Below, piece after piece: positions 1-9,587 of a DNA stretch of 64,000 bases. The stretch covers positions 434,001 to 498,000 of the forward strand of contig NZ_JABBGE010000004.1 of NCBI RefSeq assembly GCF_012927245.1, read 5' to 3'. How positions within the stretch are numbered: the first letter of the stretch is position 1; every line of letters begins with the position of its first letter. Both the position numbers and the translations under genes were made by a program. The notes beneath the pieces were generated by a model, which worked only from the letters and a program-made list of their open reading frames with translations, was not told where the DNA came from and searched no databases. Origin of the DNA: Streptomyces sp. R302. GTDB lineage: Bacteria > Actinomycetota > Actinomycetes > Streptomycetales > Streptomycetaceae.

Positions 1-896
1 GCGTGCTTGCGCACGTTGGTGAGGGCTTCCTGGACCGTGCGGTAGACGGTGCGCTGGGCGGTGGTGCTGATGCCGGGAGGAAGCTCGCCGGTCAGGGTGG
101 TCTCGATGCCGCTGTTGGCGATGAGCTGCCGGAGGTCGGCGAGGGTGGGCTGGGGGGTGAGTTCGGTCGCCCTGCCGCCCGAGGCGCGGAGCAGGGTGAC
201 CATGTGGCGGAGTTCGTCGAGGGTGTCGGCGCTCAGGGTGCGGATGGTGCGGGCGGCCTCGCGGGCGTCGGGGTCCTTGGCGGCCATCTGCAGGGCTCCG
301 GCCTGGACGGCGATGAGGCTGACCTGGTGGGAGACGACGTCGTGCATCTCGCGGGCCAGTTGGGCGCGTTCCCGGGCGAGGACGGTCTGGGCGTAGAGGG
401 CGCGTTCGTGCTCCCGGGCCTCCTTGACCTCTTCGAGCCGGCCGGCCAGCTCGTGCCTGGCCTGCACGAGCTGGCCGAACAGGACGGGGGCGAAGGCCGT
501 GGCCAGCGTGTAGACGAACTGGACGAGCGTCCAGGTCCGGTCGCCGTCGAACGCGTCGGACAGCGGCCACAAGAGGGTCGCCGCAGTGGCGTTCAGGAGG
601 GCGCAGCCGGCGAGCAGCGGGCGGTTGCGGGTGGACGCGGCGAGTGTGTACAGGGCGGCGATCGGCGCGACCGCGACGTCCATGAACAGGGTCATGGGCA
701 GGGTCAGCAGGAAGACGGCCAGCGGGAAGCGCCGGCGCAGGAACAGGCCGGCGGAGCCCGCGGCGGCGCAGGCCCACATCACAGGGGTGCCCTCGCCCAG
801 GAGGTTGATCCAGGCGTCGAGCGCGGCCAGCACCACGAGCCCCGTGTCGACGGCCCAGGGCGGTACGCGCCGCCACAGTGCCCGGCCCGGGCTCAT
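1..896 (-). CDS. Two-component sensor histidine kinase, C-terminus cut by window edge
   Basis: About 298 N-terminal residues are visible. Several hydrophobic segments within residues 15-145 form the membrane sensor part. A charged coiled stretch (about 146-180) leads to the HisKA_3 box AREMHDVVSHQVSL with the phospho-accepting His near 185. The start of the ATPase domain (QEALTNVRKHA, N box) lies right at the window edge, so the G boxes are missing only because the window ends. The ATG at 896 overlaps the stop of the response-regulator gene in an ATGA, so the pair is translationally coupled. Family knowledge: NarL-type kinases of this layout phosphorylate the adjacent regulator. The signal sensed cannot be read from the sequence. 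Confidence 0.93.
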   Translation of the reverse strand, partial: MSPGRALWRRVPPWAVDTGLVVLAALDAWINLLGEGTPVMWACAAAGSAGLFLRRRFPLAVFLLTLPMTLFMDVAVAPIAALYTLAASTRNRPLLAGCALLNATAATLLWPLSDAFDGDRTWTLVQFVYTLATAFAPVLFGQLVQARHELAGRLEEVKEAREHERALYAQTVLARERAQLAREMHDVVSHQVSLIAVQAGALQMAAKDPDAREAARTIRTLSADTLDELRHMVTLLRASGGRATELTPQPTLADLRQLIANSGIETTLTGELPPGISTTAQRTVYRTVQEALTNVRKH

Positions 897-1576
897 CGGC
901 CGTTGTCCCGTGCCGTGTTGTCGTCGTCGTTGTGGGTGAGCAGTCCGGCGCGCTCGGCGAGGAGCGCGGCCTGGACGCGGCTGGAGACCCGCAGCTTGGT
1001 CAGGATCGAGCTGACGTGGTCCTTGACGGTGCCCGCGCTCAGATGGATGCGGGTGCCGATGTCGGCGTTGGAGAGTCCTTCCGCGACCAGGACGAGGACG
1101 TCGCGTTCCCGGTCGCTGAGCAGGCCGACGCGTGCGACGTCCGCGTCCTGGGGCGCTCCGGCCCCCGGGTGGCCGCGGAGCAGCGCGCGTGATGCCTTCG
1201 GGGACATGACGACGCCGCCCGCGGCCAGGGTGCGTACCAGCTGGGCGAGCTGCTCGGGCTCGGTGTCCTTGAGGAGGAAGCCGGAGGCTCCCGAGCGCAG
1301 TGCGGTCAGGATGTACTCGTCGGTGTCGAAGGTGGTCAGCATGGCGACGTGCGGTGGTGCGGGCAGTTCCCGGATCTGCCGCAGCACGGTCAGGCCGTCC
1401 ACGTCCGGCATGCGGATGTCGAGGAGCACGACGTCCGGCAGCTCGCGCCGGACCACGTCGGCAGCCTGCGCCCCTTCCGCGGTCGCCACGACCTCGATGC
1501 CGTCGGACGCGTTCAGGATCATCCGGAAACCGGACCGCACCAGGGCCTCGTCGTCCACCACCACTACCCGGATCAC
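893..1576 (-). CDS. NarL/LuxR-family response regulator
   Basis: A 227-residue protein starting at GTG 1576 (MIRVVVVDDE). The receiver domain (about 1-120) has the acidic pair Asp8/Asp9 and the phosphorylation site Asp53 in LLDIRMPD. A LuxR-type helix-turn-helix follows at about 150-212 (LSDRERDVLVLVAEGLSNAD, then SAGTVKDHVSSILTKL). It is first in the pair, and its stop overlaps the kinase start by 4 nt, so it is the cognate regulator of the kinase. Its targets are not identifiable here. Confidence 0.95.
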   Translation of the reverse strand: MIRVVVVDDEALVRSGFRMILNASDGIEVVATAEGAQAADVVRRELPDVVLLDIRMPDVDGLTVLRQIRELPAPPHVAMLTTFDTDEYILTALRSGASGFLLKDTEPEQLAQLVRTLAAGGVVMSPKASRALLRGHPGAGAPQDADVARVGLLSDRERDVLVLVAEGLSNADIGTRIHLSAGTVKDHVSSILTKLRVSSRVQAALLAERAGLLTHNDDDNTARDNGR

Positions 1577-1974
1577 CGGCGTCCCGCCTCACACTCTCGT
1601 CCGCGCTGTCCCGCTGCTCGGCGACCCGCGCATTCGGGGGTCCCGCGTGCTCGCAGGGGTTCGCCTGACGTCGACCGTACGCCGGGCAGGGTACGCGGTG
1701 ACGTGATCACCCGCCGACGGTGGACACCCGGCGGGTCGGCTCCAGCCGTTCGGGGGGTGCGCTCCGGCCGGTCGGCGGGACGGCGGGCCGGCGGGTCGGC
1801 GGGACGGCGGGCGAGACCCGGCGGATGGCGCCCGCCGTGCTCGTACCGCGGGACCGGTCCGCGGCCCCGCGCCGAGTCCGAGGCCCGCAGCCGATGTCCG
1901 TACCGTTTCGAGGACCGTCCCGCCATGCCCGGCGCATACCTGCGTCAGTCCGTCCGTGAGCGAGGTACCGCACG
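1577..1974. other. 398-bp non-coding stretch with short GC-rich repeats
   Basis: No convincing gene on either strand. It must hold the promoter of the response regulator/kinase pair, though I could not pick a clear -35/-10. Positions 1771-1788 and 1795-1812 are an 18-bp direct repeat (GTCGGCGGGACGGCGGGC) with a 24-bp period inside a run of GGCGGG words. The long reading frames crossing it are GC-driven shadows. Confidence 0.6.
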
Positions 1975-3239
1975 TCAGGCGGACCGCGATCGCCGCCGGA
2001 AGAGGGCGGGCAGGCGCGATGTCGTGACGAAGCCCTCCGCCCGGCCGGCGGCCAGGGCGATCCGCAGCAGTTCTCCGCTCTTCCGGAAGAGGACGAAGCG
2101 GGGCTCCCAGGCCGGTCGGTACTTGGCGTTCGCCCGGTACAGCGATTCGATCTGCCACCAGCGGGAGCGGAACCCCAGGGCGGAACATCGCGAAGTTCAG
2201 CGAGATCCGGGCCAGTCCCACGTCGTCCGCCCGCCGCAGCAGTTCGATCACCATGAACTGCACCAGGCCGCGTTGTCGATGTGGCCGTCCCGGCGCATCA
2301 GGTCGAGCGAGAGCCCCTTGCTCCCCCAGGGAACGAAGCCGAGCAGTGCGCGCAGTTCGCCGTGGGCGTCGTGGCACTCGACCGTCACGCAGCGCCCGTC
2401 GTCCGGCGAACCGAGCCTGCCGAGCGCCTTCGAGAAGCCGCGTTCGGTCGCCCCGTCGCGCAGGCGGTCGGCGTCGGCCACCAGACGGGCCGTCTCCGGC
2501 TCGGGTATGTCCTCGTGGCGGTGTACCCGCACGCGGTAGCCGGCGCGCCGGACCCGGTTGTGCGCCTGTCGGACCCCGCGCATCGCGCGTCCCTCCAGGG
2601 TGAAGTCCGCGACCTCCACGACGGCTTCGTCGCCCCGTTCGAGGGCGCTCAGCCCGTGGCGTCCGTAGATCACTCCCGCGCTTCCTCGGACGCCCCCATC
2701 ACGGCCGCCTTGCCGCGGAGCAGGGCGAAGTAGCCCAGGGAGTCCCGCTCGCCGTGCCGGTCCAGGAGGGTGCGCAGCCGGGCCTCGTCGTCCTCGGTCG
2801 GCATCAACCGGTCCCGGGGGCTGCGGAACGCCACGTACAGCACGCTCAGGAACACGAGCGCCGCCGTCACGTCGAGCGTCCCGTCGACCCAGCCGGGCAC
2901 CTGGATGAGGCGGGCGGCCTTCTCGGACGGGTCCAGCGTGACGAAGCGGGACAGGACGTAGCCGAGACGATCGGACAGGACCGCTCCCGCACCGCTGCCG
3001 GTCGCCCGCAGCAGTGACACCCCGAGCGCGCTGCCGAGGACCATACCGCCGGCCAGGGTGACGAGCGCGGCGGAGGCCCAGTTCATCCAGTGCTGAGGCC
3101 CAGTTCATCCAGTGCTGAGGATCGCGGACACCAGGCCGGCGGTGAGCAGGTACGGGGTGAAGTGCTCGCCCTCGTTGTGTTCCCGCACCCTGTCGCGCAG
3201 GGGAACCGCCGGCACCGCCAGCACATTGAGCAGAGCCAT
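1975..3239 (-). pseudogene. Decayed phosphatidylglycerol lysyltransferase-like (DUF2156/MprF-type) gene
   Basis: Pieces of one gene lie in different minus-strand frames. An N-terminal fragment from ATG 3239 (MALLNVLAVPAVPL...) stops early at a 22-bp tandem duplication. A membrane segment plus the motifs FRSPRDRL and DRHGERDSLGYFAL covers 3086-2690. After KAAVM about 60 residues expected in intact relatives are missing. A frameshift near 2690 leads to IYGRHGLSALERGDEAVVEV and to VPWGSKGLSLDLMRRDGHID. Another shift near 2280 gives VQFMVIELLRRADDVG and LSLNFAMF, and a last one near 2170 gives WWQIESLYRANAKYRP and the stop at 1975. Intact family members transfer amino acids from tRNA to phosphatidylglycerol, or flip such lipids. 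With at least four independent lesions this copy cannot make a working enzyme. The family assignment rests on motif memory, not a search. Confidence 0.82.
3073..3116. repeat. 22-bp perfect tandem duplication inside the pseudogene
   Basis: Two identical 22-nt units lie head to tail (3073-3094 and 3095-3116), followed by the first four bases of a third. The length is not a multiple of three, so it shifts the reading frame of the lysyltransferase-like gene. Confidence 0.9.
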
Positions 3240-3491
3240 GCCACACAGCTACCCGACGGTCCCGGTCTGTGACCGCGGCCGAGCGGCGGATGATCCTCCC
3301 GCCGTATGGCGGGGGGCGACCGGTCACCCGTCGGATACCGCCGGTCCGAAGCATCGACGAGGTTGGGGACATGCAAGCCGGGACGCCGTGAGCGTCGGCC
3401 CTGTCCGACGGACGGATGATCCCGTGTCCGCCCGCCGTGTCCGCTCCCCGTGGCCGTGTGTCGGCCAGGAGCAGAAAGCAAGGAGCCCCCC

Positions 3492-3584
3492 ATGTCGGCC
3501 ACCAGCCGGACCCTGCTCGCCGGTGCCGTCGCAGCGGTCGTCGCCGTACTGATCACTGTTCTGGCCACGGCCGTCGGCAACTAG
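3492..3584 (+). CDS. 30-residue single-pass membrane peptide
   Basis: ATG at 3492 follows a good ribosome binding site (AAGGAGCCCCCC). The product reads [17 protein letters not shown], then [13 protein letters not shown] and a TAG stop. It is a short polar N-terminus and one hydrophobic helix covering nearly all the rest, with an Arg at residue 6 on the likely cytoplasmic side. The gene sits 29 nt upstream of the first TerD gene, so co-transcription is likely. I do not recognise a family. A role in a TerD-related stress response is only a guess from position. Confidence 0.6.
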   Translation: MSATSRTLLAGAVAAVVAVLITVLATAVGN

Positions 3585-3613
3585 CCCCCTGCGCCAAGTC
3601 AGGAGAAATCCTC

Positions 3614-4192
3614 ATGAGTGTTTCGCTGTCCAAGGGCGGCAACGTCTCGCTGAGCAAGGAGGCCCCGGGCCTCACCGCGGTCCAGGTCGGCCTGGGCTGG
3701 GACGTACGCACCACCACGGGCGCCGACCACGACCTGGACGCGAGCGCGCTGCTGTGCAGCGAGAGCGGGAAGGTCGCCTCCCACGCGTGCTTCGTCTTCT
3801 ACGACAACCTCACGAGCCCGGACGGTTCGGTCGAGCACACCGGCGACAACCCCACCGGGGAAGGCGGCGGCGACGACGAGGTCATCAAGGTGAACCGCGC
3901 CACCGTACCCGCCGACGTGGCGAAGATCGTCTTTTCGGTCTCCCTCCACGATGCCGCGGCCCGCGCCCAGGACTTCGGTCAGGTGCGCCACGCGTACATC
4001 CGGGTGGTGAACCAGGCCGACGGGGTCGAGATCGCCCGCTACGACCTCAGCGAGGACGCCGCCACCGAGACCGCGATGGTCTTCGGCGAGCTCTACCGCA
4101 GCGGCGCGGAGTGGAAGTTCCGGGCCGTCGGCCAAGGCCATGCCTCCGGGCGGCTCGCCGGCATCGCCCAGGACTTCGGCGTCAGCCTCTGA
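3614..4192 (+). CDS. terD: TerD-family protein
   Basis: 192 residues with the standard TerD fold: [15 protein letters not shown] at the N-terminus, GLGWD at 31-35, the calcium-binding stretch [10 protein letters not shown], then [17 protein letters not shown] and [15 protein letters not shown] 3614 follows AGGAGAAATCCTC. Family knowledge: TerD proteins are calcium-binding cytoplasmic proteins linked to tellurite and oxidative stress resistance and, in streptomycetes, to development. A second TerD-family gene follows at 4372. Confidence 0.95.
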   Translation: MSVSLSKGGNVSLSKEAPGLTAVQVGLGWDVRTTTGADHDLDASALLCSESGKVASHACFVFYDNLTSPDGSVEHTGDNPTGEGGGDDEVIKVNRATVPADVAKIVFSVSLHDAAARAQDFGQVRHAYIRVVNQADGVEIARYDLSEDAATETAMVFGELYRSGAEWKFRAVGQGHASGRLAGIAQDFGVSL

Positions 4193-4218
4193 CCCCGGAC
4201 GCCACTCCAGCCGCCTCG

Positions 4219-4268
4219 CCTGCCCACGCCTGCCCACGCCTGTCCACGCCTGCCCTCGCCTGTCCTCG
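4219..4268. repeat. 10-bp tandem repeat, five imperfect copies
   Basis: Units of CCTGCCCACG-type sequence (with CCTGTCCACG, CCTGCCCTCG and CCTGTCCTCG variants) run head to tail in the spacer between the two TerD-family genes. The array starts 26 nt after the first stop. It may form a length-variable leader for the second gene; no coding role is seen. Confidence 0.85.
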
Positions 4269-4371
4269 CGTGGACATCCCTCCGCGTGCGTGGGGCGAGC
4301 CCTCCCCGCCGGCCGCCGGCCGCCGTTCGGCCCCGGCCACACACTTCGATTCGACCCACCCGGGAGTACTC

Positions 4372-4953
4372 ATGTCCATCAACCTCGCCAAAGGCCAAAG
4401 GATCGGCCTGACCAAGCCCGACACGACCCCCCTCAGCCACGTACGGATGGGGCTGGGCTGGCAGGCGAGGACGCGCACGGGCTTCCTCGGCAGACTGATG
4501 GGCCCCGCGGCGATCGACCTCGACGCTTCAGCGGTCCTGTACGCGGGCCGGAGGGTCGTGGAGGTCGTCTACTTCCAGCACCTGACCGGCATCTTCGGTG
4601 CCGTGAAGCACTCCGGCGACAACCGCACCGGCGGCGACGGGCCGGGGGACGACGAGGCCATCACGGTCGACTTCACGCGAATGCTGGCGGAAGTGGACCA
4701 GATCGTCTTCACCGTGAACTCCTTCACCGGCGCGACCTTCGGCGAGGTCGAGAACGCCTACTGCCGCCTGGTGGACGACTCGACGGGGGCCGAACTCGCC
4801 CGCTACACCCTGTCCGGCGGCGGCCCCCACACCGCCCAGATCATGGCCAAGATCTCCCGCGTCAACGGGGCGTGGCAGCTGGCCGCCATCGGCGAACCCG
4901 CCTCGGGGGCCACCTTCCAAGACCTCCTGCCCGCCATCGACCGCCACCTCTGA
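4372..4953 (+). CDS. TerD-family protein, diverged second copy
   Basis: 193 residues, starting MSINLAKGQRIGLTK. It keeps GLGW, AIDLDASAVLYAGRR, HSGDNRTGGDGPGDDEAITV and FGEVENAYCRLVD, so the calcium-site acidic residues are conserved. It differs from the upstream copy by an insertion after the GLGW motif (RTRTGFLGRLMGPA), as in TerZ/TerE-like branches. The ATG follows CCCGGGAGTACTC. It probably works with the first TerD as a paralogous pair. Confidence 0.93.
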   Translation: MSINLAKGQRIGLTKPDTTPLSHVRMGLGWQARTRTGFLGRLMGPAAIDLDASAVLYAGRRVVEVVYFQHLTGIFGAVKHSGDNRTGGDGPGDDEAITVDFTRMLAEVDQIVFTVNSFTGATFGEVENAYCRLVDDSTGAELARYTLSGGGPHTAQIMAKISRVNGAWQLAAIGEPASGATFQDLLPAIDRHL

Positions 4954-5063
4954 TCCGTCCGCCCCGGCCCGCCGGTCGACGGGGTGGTCCCGGCCGGTCG
5001 GCGGGGGTGTCACCGAAGCCTGCCGGATGGTCCGCCTCCCTACCCCACCGGGAGATTCCTCGT

Positions 5064-6338
5064 ATGACACAGATACAGCCGCCGCAGGCGATGTCGGCTC
5101 CGCAGGAGAACGCGCCTCCACGCCTCCCCACCTCGTCCGAGTCCGCCGGAAAGCCCTCGATGGGGCGCCTGGTCGGGGTGGATCTGGCCCGCGCGCTCGC
5201 GGTGTTCGGTATGTACGTCGTGCACATCGGCCCGCCGCTCGAAGCCACGACCGGGGTGGGCACCTGGGTGCGGTTCCTGGCCGACGGCCACTCGTCGGTC
5301 CTGTTCGCCACCCTCGCCGGGTTCTCGCTGATGCTGATCGCCGGCCGTCGTGAGCCGAAGACCGGCCTGGCCGGCCGGCAGGCGAAGGCCCGGATCGCGA
5401 TCCGCGCCGTGGTACTGCTGGCCCTGGGCAGCGTGCTGGCGATCGAATACGGGGACGTCATCATCCTCGGCTTCTACGGCGTCTACTTCCTCCTCGCCCT
5501 GCCCCTGCTGCGGCTGTCCGCCAGGACACTGGCGATCACCGCCGCGGGCCTCGCGCTCGTCGCACCCCAGTTGGCGTTCGTCCTGCGCACGTGGCTGGGC
5601 GAATCGGTCCAGCAGAGCATCAACGCCTACGATCCGCTCGAGAAGCTCAACGGCGTGGGAGTGATCGATCTGCTGCTCACGGGCCTCTATCCGACGATCA
5701 CGTGGATGCCGTTCGTGATCGCCGGTATGGCATTGGCCCGCCTCGACCTGTCGGCCGTCTCCGTCCAGCGGCGCCTGGCCGCCCTCGGCGCCGCCCTGAC
5801 CGTGGCCGCGTACGGTCTGTCGCTGCTGCTGGCGGGCAAGGACGCGGTGTTCGGGGGAACCGGTGGGTCGTCCGCCGGCTCCGGGTCCTGGTCCGGCGGC
5901 TCCGGGGCCGCTTTCAGCGGTTCCGGGTCGGGGTCCGGCGGCAGCGGCTCCAGCGAGCAGCTCGTGTCGTCTGCCGCGGACCTCCTGGGTGCCGGCCCGC
6001 ACACCGGCACCACGTTCGACATCATCGGCAGCGCGGGCGTCGCCATCCTCGTGATCGTGGGCGCGACGGTGCTGATGGACCGGGCGGCGCGCCTGCGCCG
6101 TCTGGCGAAGCCGGTCATCGCCGTGGGCACCATGTCCCTGACGGCCTATGTCGGTCACTTCCTCGCACAGTCCGCGTGGCCCGCTTCCGGCTCCGGCACC
6201 ACGAAGTCCTGGGTGCCCGTGCTCACGTACATCCTGTGCGCGATCGTGTTCGCCGCGGTGTGGTCCCGCTTCTTCCGCCGCGGACCGCTGGAGGCGCTGC
6301 TCAACGCCGCCACCGAGCCGGCGAAGTACGTGCGATGA
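5064..6338 (+). CDS. Multi-pass membrane protein, DUF418/heparan-acetyltransferase-like
   Basis: 424 residues. A polar N-terminus (about 1-32) is followed by MGRLVGVDLARALAVFGMYVVHIGPP, the typical start of this family (G-x-D-x-x-R-A-x-A-x-x-G-M), with about ten hydrophobic segments after it. Around residues 268-298 there is a Gly/Ser-only insert (GGTGGSSAGSGSWSGGSG and onward) between membrane segments, which looks like a flexible loop. The C-terminal part LKPVIAVGTMSLTAYVGHFL-like segment is conserved in the family. The substrate is unknown; relatives are thought to move acyl groups across the membrane. Confidence 0.8.
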   Translation: MTQIQPPQAMSAPQENAPPRLPTSSESAGKPSMGRLVGVDLARALAVFGMYVVHIGPPLEATTGVGTWVRFLADGHSSVLFATLAGFSLMLIAGRREPKTGLAGRQAKARIAIRAVVLLALGSVLAIEYGDVIILGFYGVYFLLALPLLRLSARTLAITAAGLALVAPQLAFVLRTWLGESVQQSINAYDPLEKLNGVGVIDLLLTGLYPTITWMPFVIAGMALARLDLSAVSVQRRLAALGAALTVAAYGLSLLLAGKDAVFGGTGGSSAGSGSWSGGSGAAFSGSGSGSGGSGSSEQLVSSAADLLGAGPHTGTTFDIIGSAGVAILVIVGATVLMDRAARLRRLAKPVIAVGTMSLTAYVGHFLAQSAWPASGSGTTKSWVPVLTYILCAIVFAAVWSRFFRRGPLEALLNAATEPAKYVR

Positions 6339-6497
6339 CGGGACCGGGGCGGGCGGCCTCTCCTGGCCCGCCCCGGCTCCGACGGCCCTCGCGGCCCGCT
6401 CACATCGACCGTCCGTCCGGCACCCCGCCCGAACGGCTGAAGCAGGCCCCGAGCGGCTCGGACAGGTACGTGTCGTCGCTCCGGAACCGGAATCCAC

Positions 6498-7778
6498 ATG
6501 ACCTTCGTCCTGATCGTGATCACCGCAGTGACGGCCGGGTGGGCGCTCGTCGCCCGGAGGCTTGAGCGGGGGCATGTCAGAGCCCCCGTGGTGCTGGTCC
6601 TCGCGGGCGTCGTCACCGGGGTGTTCACGCACAGCCGGATCGCGGTCACGCTCAACTCCGAGATCGCCCAGCACGTGGCCGAGGTCATCCTGGCGGTCCT
6701 GCTGTTCGTCGACGCGACGGAACTGCCGGGTGGCCGGCTGTTCGGCAACGACCCCGGCGAGGCCGCCCGCACCCTGCTCGTGGCGCTGCCCCTGAGCCTG
6801 GCCGCCGTCGTCCTGCTCGGCACGCTGCTGCTCCCCGGCCTGCCCGCGGTGATCCTCCTGATCATCGCGGGCATCATCGTCCCGACCGACTTCGCCCCGG
6901 CCGAGACCCTCGTACGGGACACCCGCATCGCGGCGCGCGTCCGCGACGTCCTCAACGTGGAGAGCGGCTACACCGACGGCATCATCTCGCCCGTCTTCCT
7001 CTTCGCACTCATCCTGGCGGGCTCCACCTCACAGGCGCACACTCCCGTGCAGGCACTGGCCACGGCCGTTCCGTTCGCCGCGAAGGCCCTGGCCGTGGGC
7101 GTCGCCCTCGGTTCCCTGCTCGCATGGCTGATGACCACGGCCGACCGCAGGCAGTGGATGACCGGACAATCCCGCCGCGTCCTCGTCCTGGTCACACCGC
7201 TGCTCGTCCACACCGTGACGGTGGCGGCCGGCGGCAACGGCTTCGTCGCCGCGTTCGTCTGCGGCATCGCCTTCCGGTACGTCCGGCAGACCCCGGCCCG
7301 GCGACACGAGTCCTACGTCCCCGACGCTTCGGACTTCCGCCTCGTCGAGGACACCGGCTCGATCATGGCCATGTGCATGTGGTTCTTCTTCGGCAACGCC
7401 ACCGTGCTCGCCCTGAGCGAGGGCATCGACGTGCCGACCGTGCTGCTCTGCCTCGCCGCGCTCACCGTCGTACGCGTCGGTCCGATCCTGTTCGCCTTCC
7501 TCGGCTCGGCCTTCACCGGGCGTGAACGGCTCATGATCGGGACCCTCGGCCCACGCGGCACCACATCGATCGTGTTCGGCCTGCTCGCCTTCAACGCCCT
7601 CCCCGACGGCCCCTCCGCGGACACCGCCCTGTACGCCATGACCGTCACCGTGCTCGGCAGTGCCCTGCTCCATGGCCTCGGCTCGACGCCCCTCGCCCGC
7701 CTGCTCACCGCCCCTGCCCCCGCCCCCACTCCCGCCCCCGTCCCCGCCTCCCCGGCCGGCCCGGAGAAGGTCCGCTGA
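6498..7778 (+). CDS. Cation:proton antiporter (CPA1/NhaP-like)
   Basis: 426 residues with about 12 hydrophobic segments. Motifs typical of sodium/proton exchangers are present: LFVDATELPGGRL in an early helix, PTDFAPAETLV (the P-T-D site used in ion exchange), LNVESGYTDGIISPVFLF, and a late GPRGTTSIVFGLLAFN. The tail is proline- and alanine-rich (APAPAPTPAPVPASPAGP). It probably exports Na+ or K+ in exchange for protons. ATG 6498 was chosen because the hydrophobic region begins at once. It is convergent with the ABC exporter gene (stop at 7800). Confidence 0.9.
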   Translation: MTFVLIVITAVTAGWALVARRLERGHVRAPVVLVLAGVVTGVFTHSRIAVTLNSEIAQHVAEVILAVLLFVDATELPGGRLFGNDPGEAARTLLVALPLSLAAVVLLGTLLLPGLPAVILLIIAGIIVPTDFAPAETLVRDTRIAARVRDVLNVESGYTDGIISPVFLFALILAGSTSQAHTPVQALATAVPFAAKALAVGVALGSLLAWLMTTADRRQWMTGQSRRVLVLVTPLLVHTVTVAAGGNGFVAAFVCGIAFRYVRQTPARRHESYVPDASDFRLVEDTGSIMAMCMWFFFGNATVLALSEGIDVPTVLLCLAALTVVRVGPILFAFLGSAFTGRERLMIGTLGPRGTTSIVFGLLAFNALPDGPSADTALYAMTVTVLGSALLHGLGSTPLARLLTAPAPAPTPAPVPASPAGPEKVR

Positions 7779-7799
7779 GCACGTGGGCGGCCACGCTTC

Positions 7800-9587
7800 T
7801 CACCCGACGGGGCGCCCCGCCGGGGTCAGGAACTGGGTCGCGGCGAGCTGTGCGTACAGCTCGTCCTCGGCCACCAGCTCCTCGTGGGTGCCGATCGCGC
7901 GGACCGTGCCGGCGTCCATGACGACGATGCGGTCGGCGTCCGTCACCGTGGACAGGCGGTGCGCCACCACCAGGACGGTGGTCTCGCGCGCCGTCTCGCC
8001 GATGACGTCCCGCAGCGCCAGCTCGTTCACCGCGTCGAGCTGCGAGGTCGCCTCGTCGAGGAGCAGCAGCCGGGGCTTGCGCAGCAGTGCGCGGGCGATC
8101 GCGACGCGCTGGCGCTCGCCGCCGGACAGCTTCGAGCCGCGGTGCCCGACCGGGGTGTCCAGGCCGTGCGGGAGACGCTCGACGAGGGTGTCGAGCCTGG
8201 TCCGGGCGAGGACGGCGCGGATGTCGTCGTCCGTCGCGCCGGGCGCGCTGAAGACCAGGTTCTCCCGCAGCGTGCCGGCCAGAACCGGTGCGTCCTGCTC
8301 GACGTACCCGATGGCGGACCGCAACGCGGACAGCGGCCACTGCCGGATGTCCGTACCGTCGACCAGGACGCGCCCGCCGGTCGTCTCGTAGAACCGCTCG
8401 ATGAGCGAGAAGACCGTCGACTTGCCCGCGCCCGAAGGCCCGACGAAGGCGGTCAGCCCGGCGCCCGGCACCTCGAAGTCCACCCGCTGGTGGATGTACG
8501 GCAGCCCGGGCCCGTACCGGAAGGACACGTCCTCGAAGCGGACGGACGCCGGACGCGCCTCGGTCCGCACCGGCTCGTACGTGGCCGGCGGCTCCGCCGC
8601 CAGGCGGTCGACCTCCTTGATCCGGGAGATCGCGGCCGCGCCCTCCTGGTACGCGGAGGCGGCCTCGACCAGCTTGTACACCGGCTCCATCAGGTAGAAC
8701 AGGTACAGCAGGAAGGCGATGAGCGTGGAGACGGGGATGTCCCCGGACGCCACCCTCGCTCCGCCGACCGCGAGCACCGCGAGGAACGCCAGCTCGACGG
8801 CGAGGTTGTCCGCCGTCCCCAGCAGGGCCTCCCACTTCGCGCCGCGCACGCCGTGGCGCCACGCCCGCCGGGCCGACGCCTCGACGCGGGCGGTCTCCCG
8901 CTCCTCGGCACCGGACGCCTTCACCGTGCGGAACGCGCCGAAGACCCGCTCCAGGCCGGTGGACATCTCCCCGACGGCGGCCTGGGAGCGCTCGGCGGCC
9001 CGCCCGATCCTCGGCATCACCAGGGCGGCGCCCGCGCCGACGACCACGACCACACCGAGCGTGACGCCGAGCAGGACGACGTCGAGGAAGGCCATCACCA
9101 CGACCGCCGCGATCAGCGTCAGCGCCCCGGTCGCGGCGTTGACCACCGCCTGGGTGCTGACCGCCCGCAGCAGCGTGGTGTCGGAGGTCACCCGGGCCAT
9201 CAGGTCGCCCGGCTGCGTCCGGTCCACCGCCGAGAGCCGCAGCCGCAGCATCCGGCCGATCAGGCTGCGGCGAGCGGCCAGGACCACCGACTCCGCCGTC
9301 CGCTCCAGCACATACGCGCCGAACGCCTCGGCCACCGTGCTCAGCAGCACCAGTACGGTCAGCGCCAGCAGGACGGCGGCGAGCGTGCCGCCGGACGAGA
9401 GCCGGTCGACCAGCTCCTTCGTGGCCAGCGGCTGCAGCAGCCCGCCGGCGGCGCCCACCAGCGCCAGCAGCAGACCGAGCACGACCGCCCACCGGTGCGG
9501 GCGGACGTACCCGTACAGCGCCTTGAGCGTCTCGCGGACGCGCAGGGACTCGGCACCCGTCGTCTCCGGGGCGGATGCGGTGTTCAC
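7800..9587 (-). CDS. ABC transporter, fused permease and ATPase (exporter type)
   Basis: 595 residues from GTG 9587, behind GGAAGGAATCCT. Residues 25-310 are the six-helix exporter membrane domain. The ATPase domain begins near 345 ([12 protein letters not shown]), with Walker [10 protein letters not shown], signature [16 protein letters not shown], Walker [13 protein letters not shown] and a switch His in [10 protein letters not shown] half-transporter of this type acts as a homodimer, or as a heterodimer with a partner not seen here. Drug, lipid or peptide export is typical of the family. The substrate cannot be inferred, and the peptide cluster is about 4 kb away. Confidence 0.93.
   Translation of the reverse strand: MNTASAPETTGAESLRVRETLKALYGYVRPHRWAVVLGLLLALVGAAGGLLQPLATKELVDRLSSGGTLAAVLLALTVLVLLSTVAEAFGAYVLERTAESVVLAARRSLIGRMLRLRLSAVDRTQPGDLMARVTSDTTLLRAVSTQAVVNAATGALTLIAAVVVMAFLDVVLLGVTLGVVVVVGAGAALVMPRIGRAAERSQAAVGEMSTGLERVFGAFRTVKASGAEERETARVEASARRAWRHGVRGAKWEALLGTADNLAVELAFLAVLAVGGARVASGDIPVSTLIAFLLYLFYLMEPVYKLVEAASAYQEGAAAISRIKEVDRLAAEPPATYEPVRTEARPASVRFEDVSFRYGPGLPYIHQRVDFEVPGAGLTAFVGPSGAGKSTVFSLIERFYETTGGRVLVDGTDIRQWPLSALRSAIGYVEQDAPVLAGTLRENLVFSAPGATDDDIRAVLARTRLDTLVERLPHGLDTPVGHRGSKLSGGERQRVAIARALLRKPRLLLLDEATSQLDAVNELALRDVIGETARETTVLVVAHRLSTVTDADRIVVMDAGTVRAIGTHEELVAEDELYAQLAATQFLTPAGRPVG

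Noticed and set aside
3..1706. 567-residue plus-strand open frame opposite the kinase/regulator
   Set aside because: It mirrors the minus-strand kinase and response regulator, is Gly/Val/Arg-rich with no motifs, and arises from high GC.
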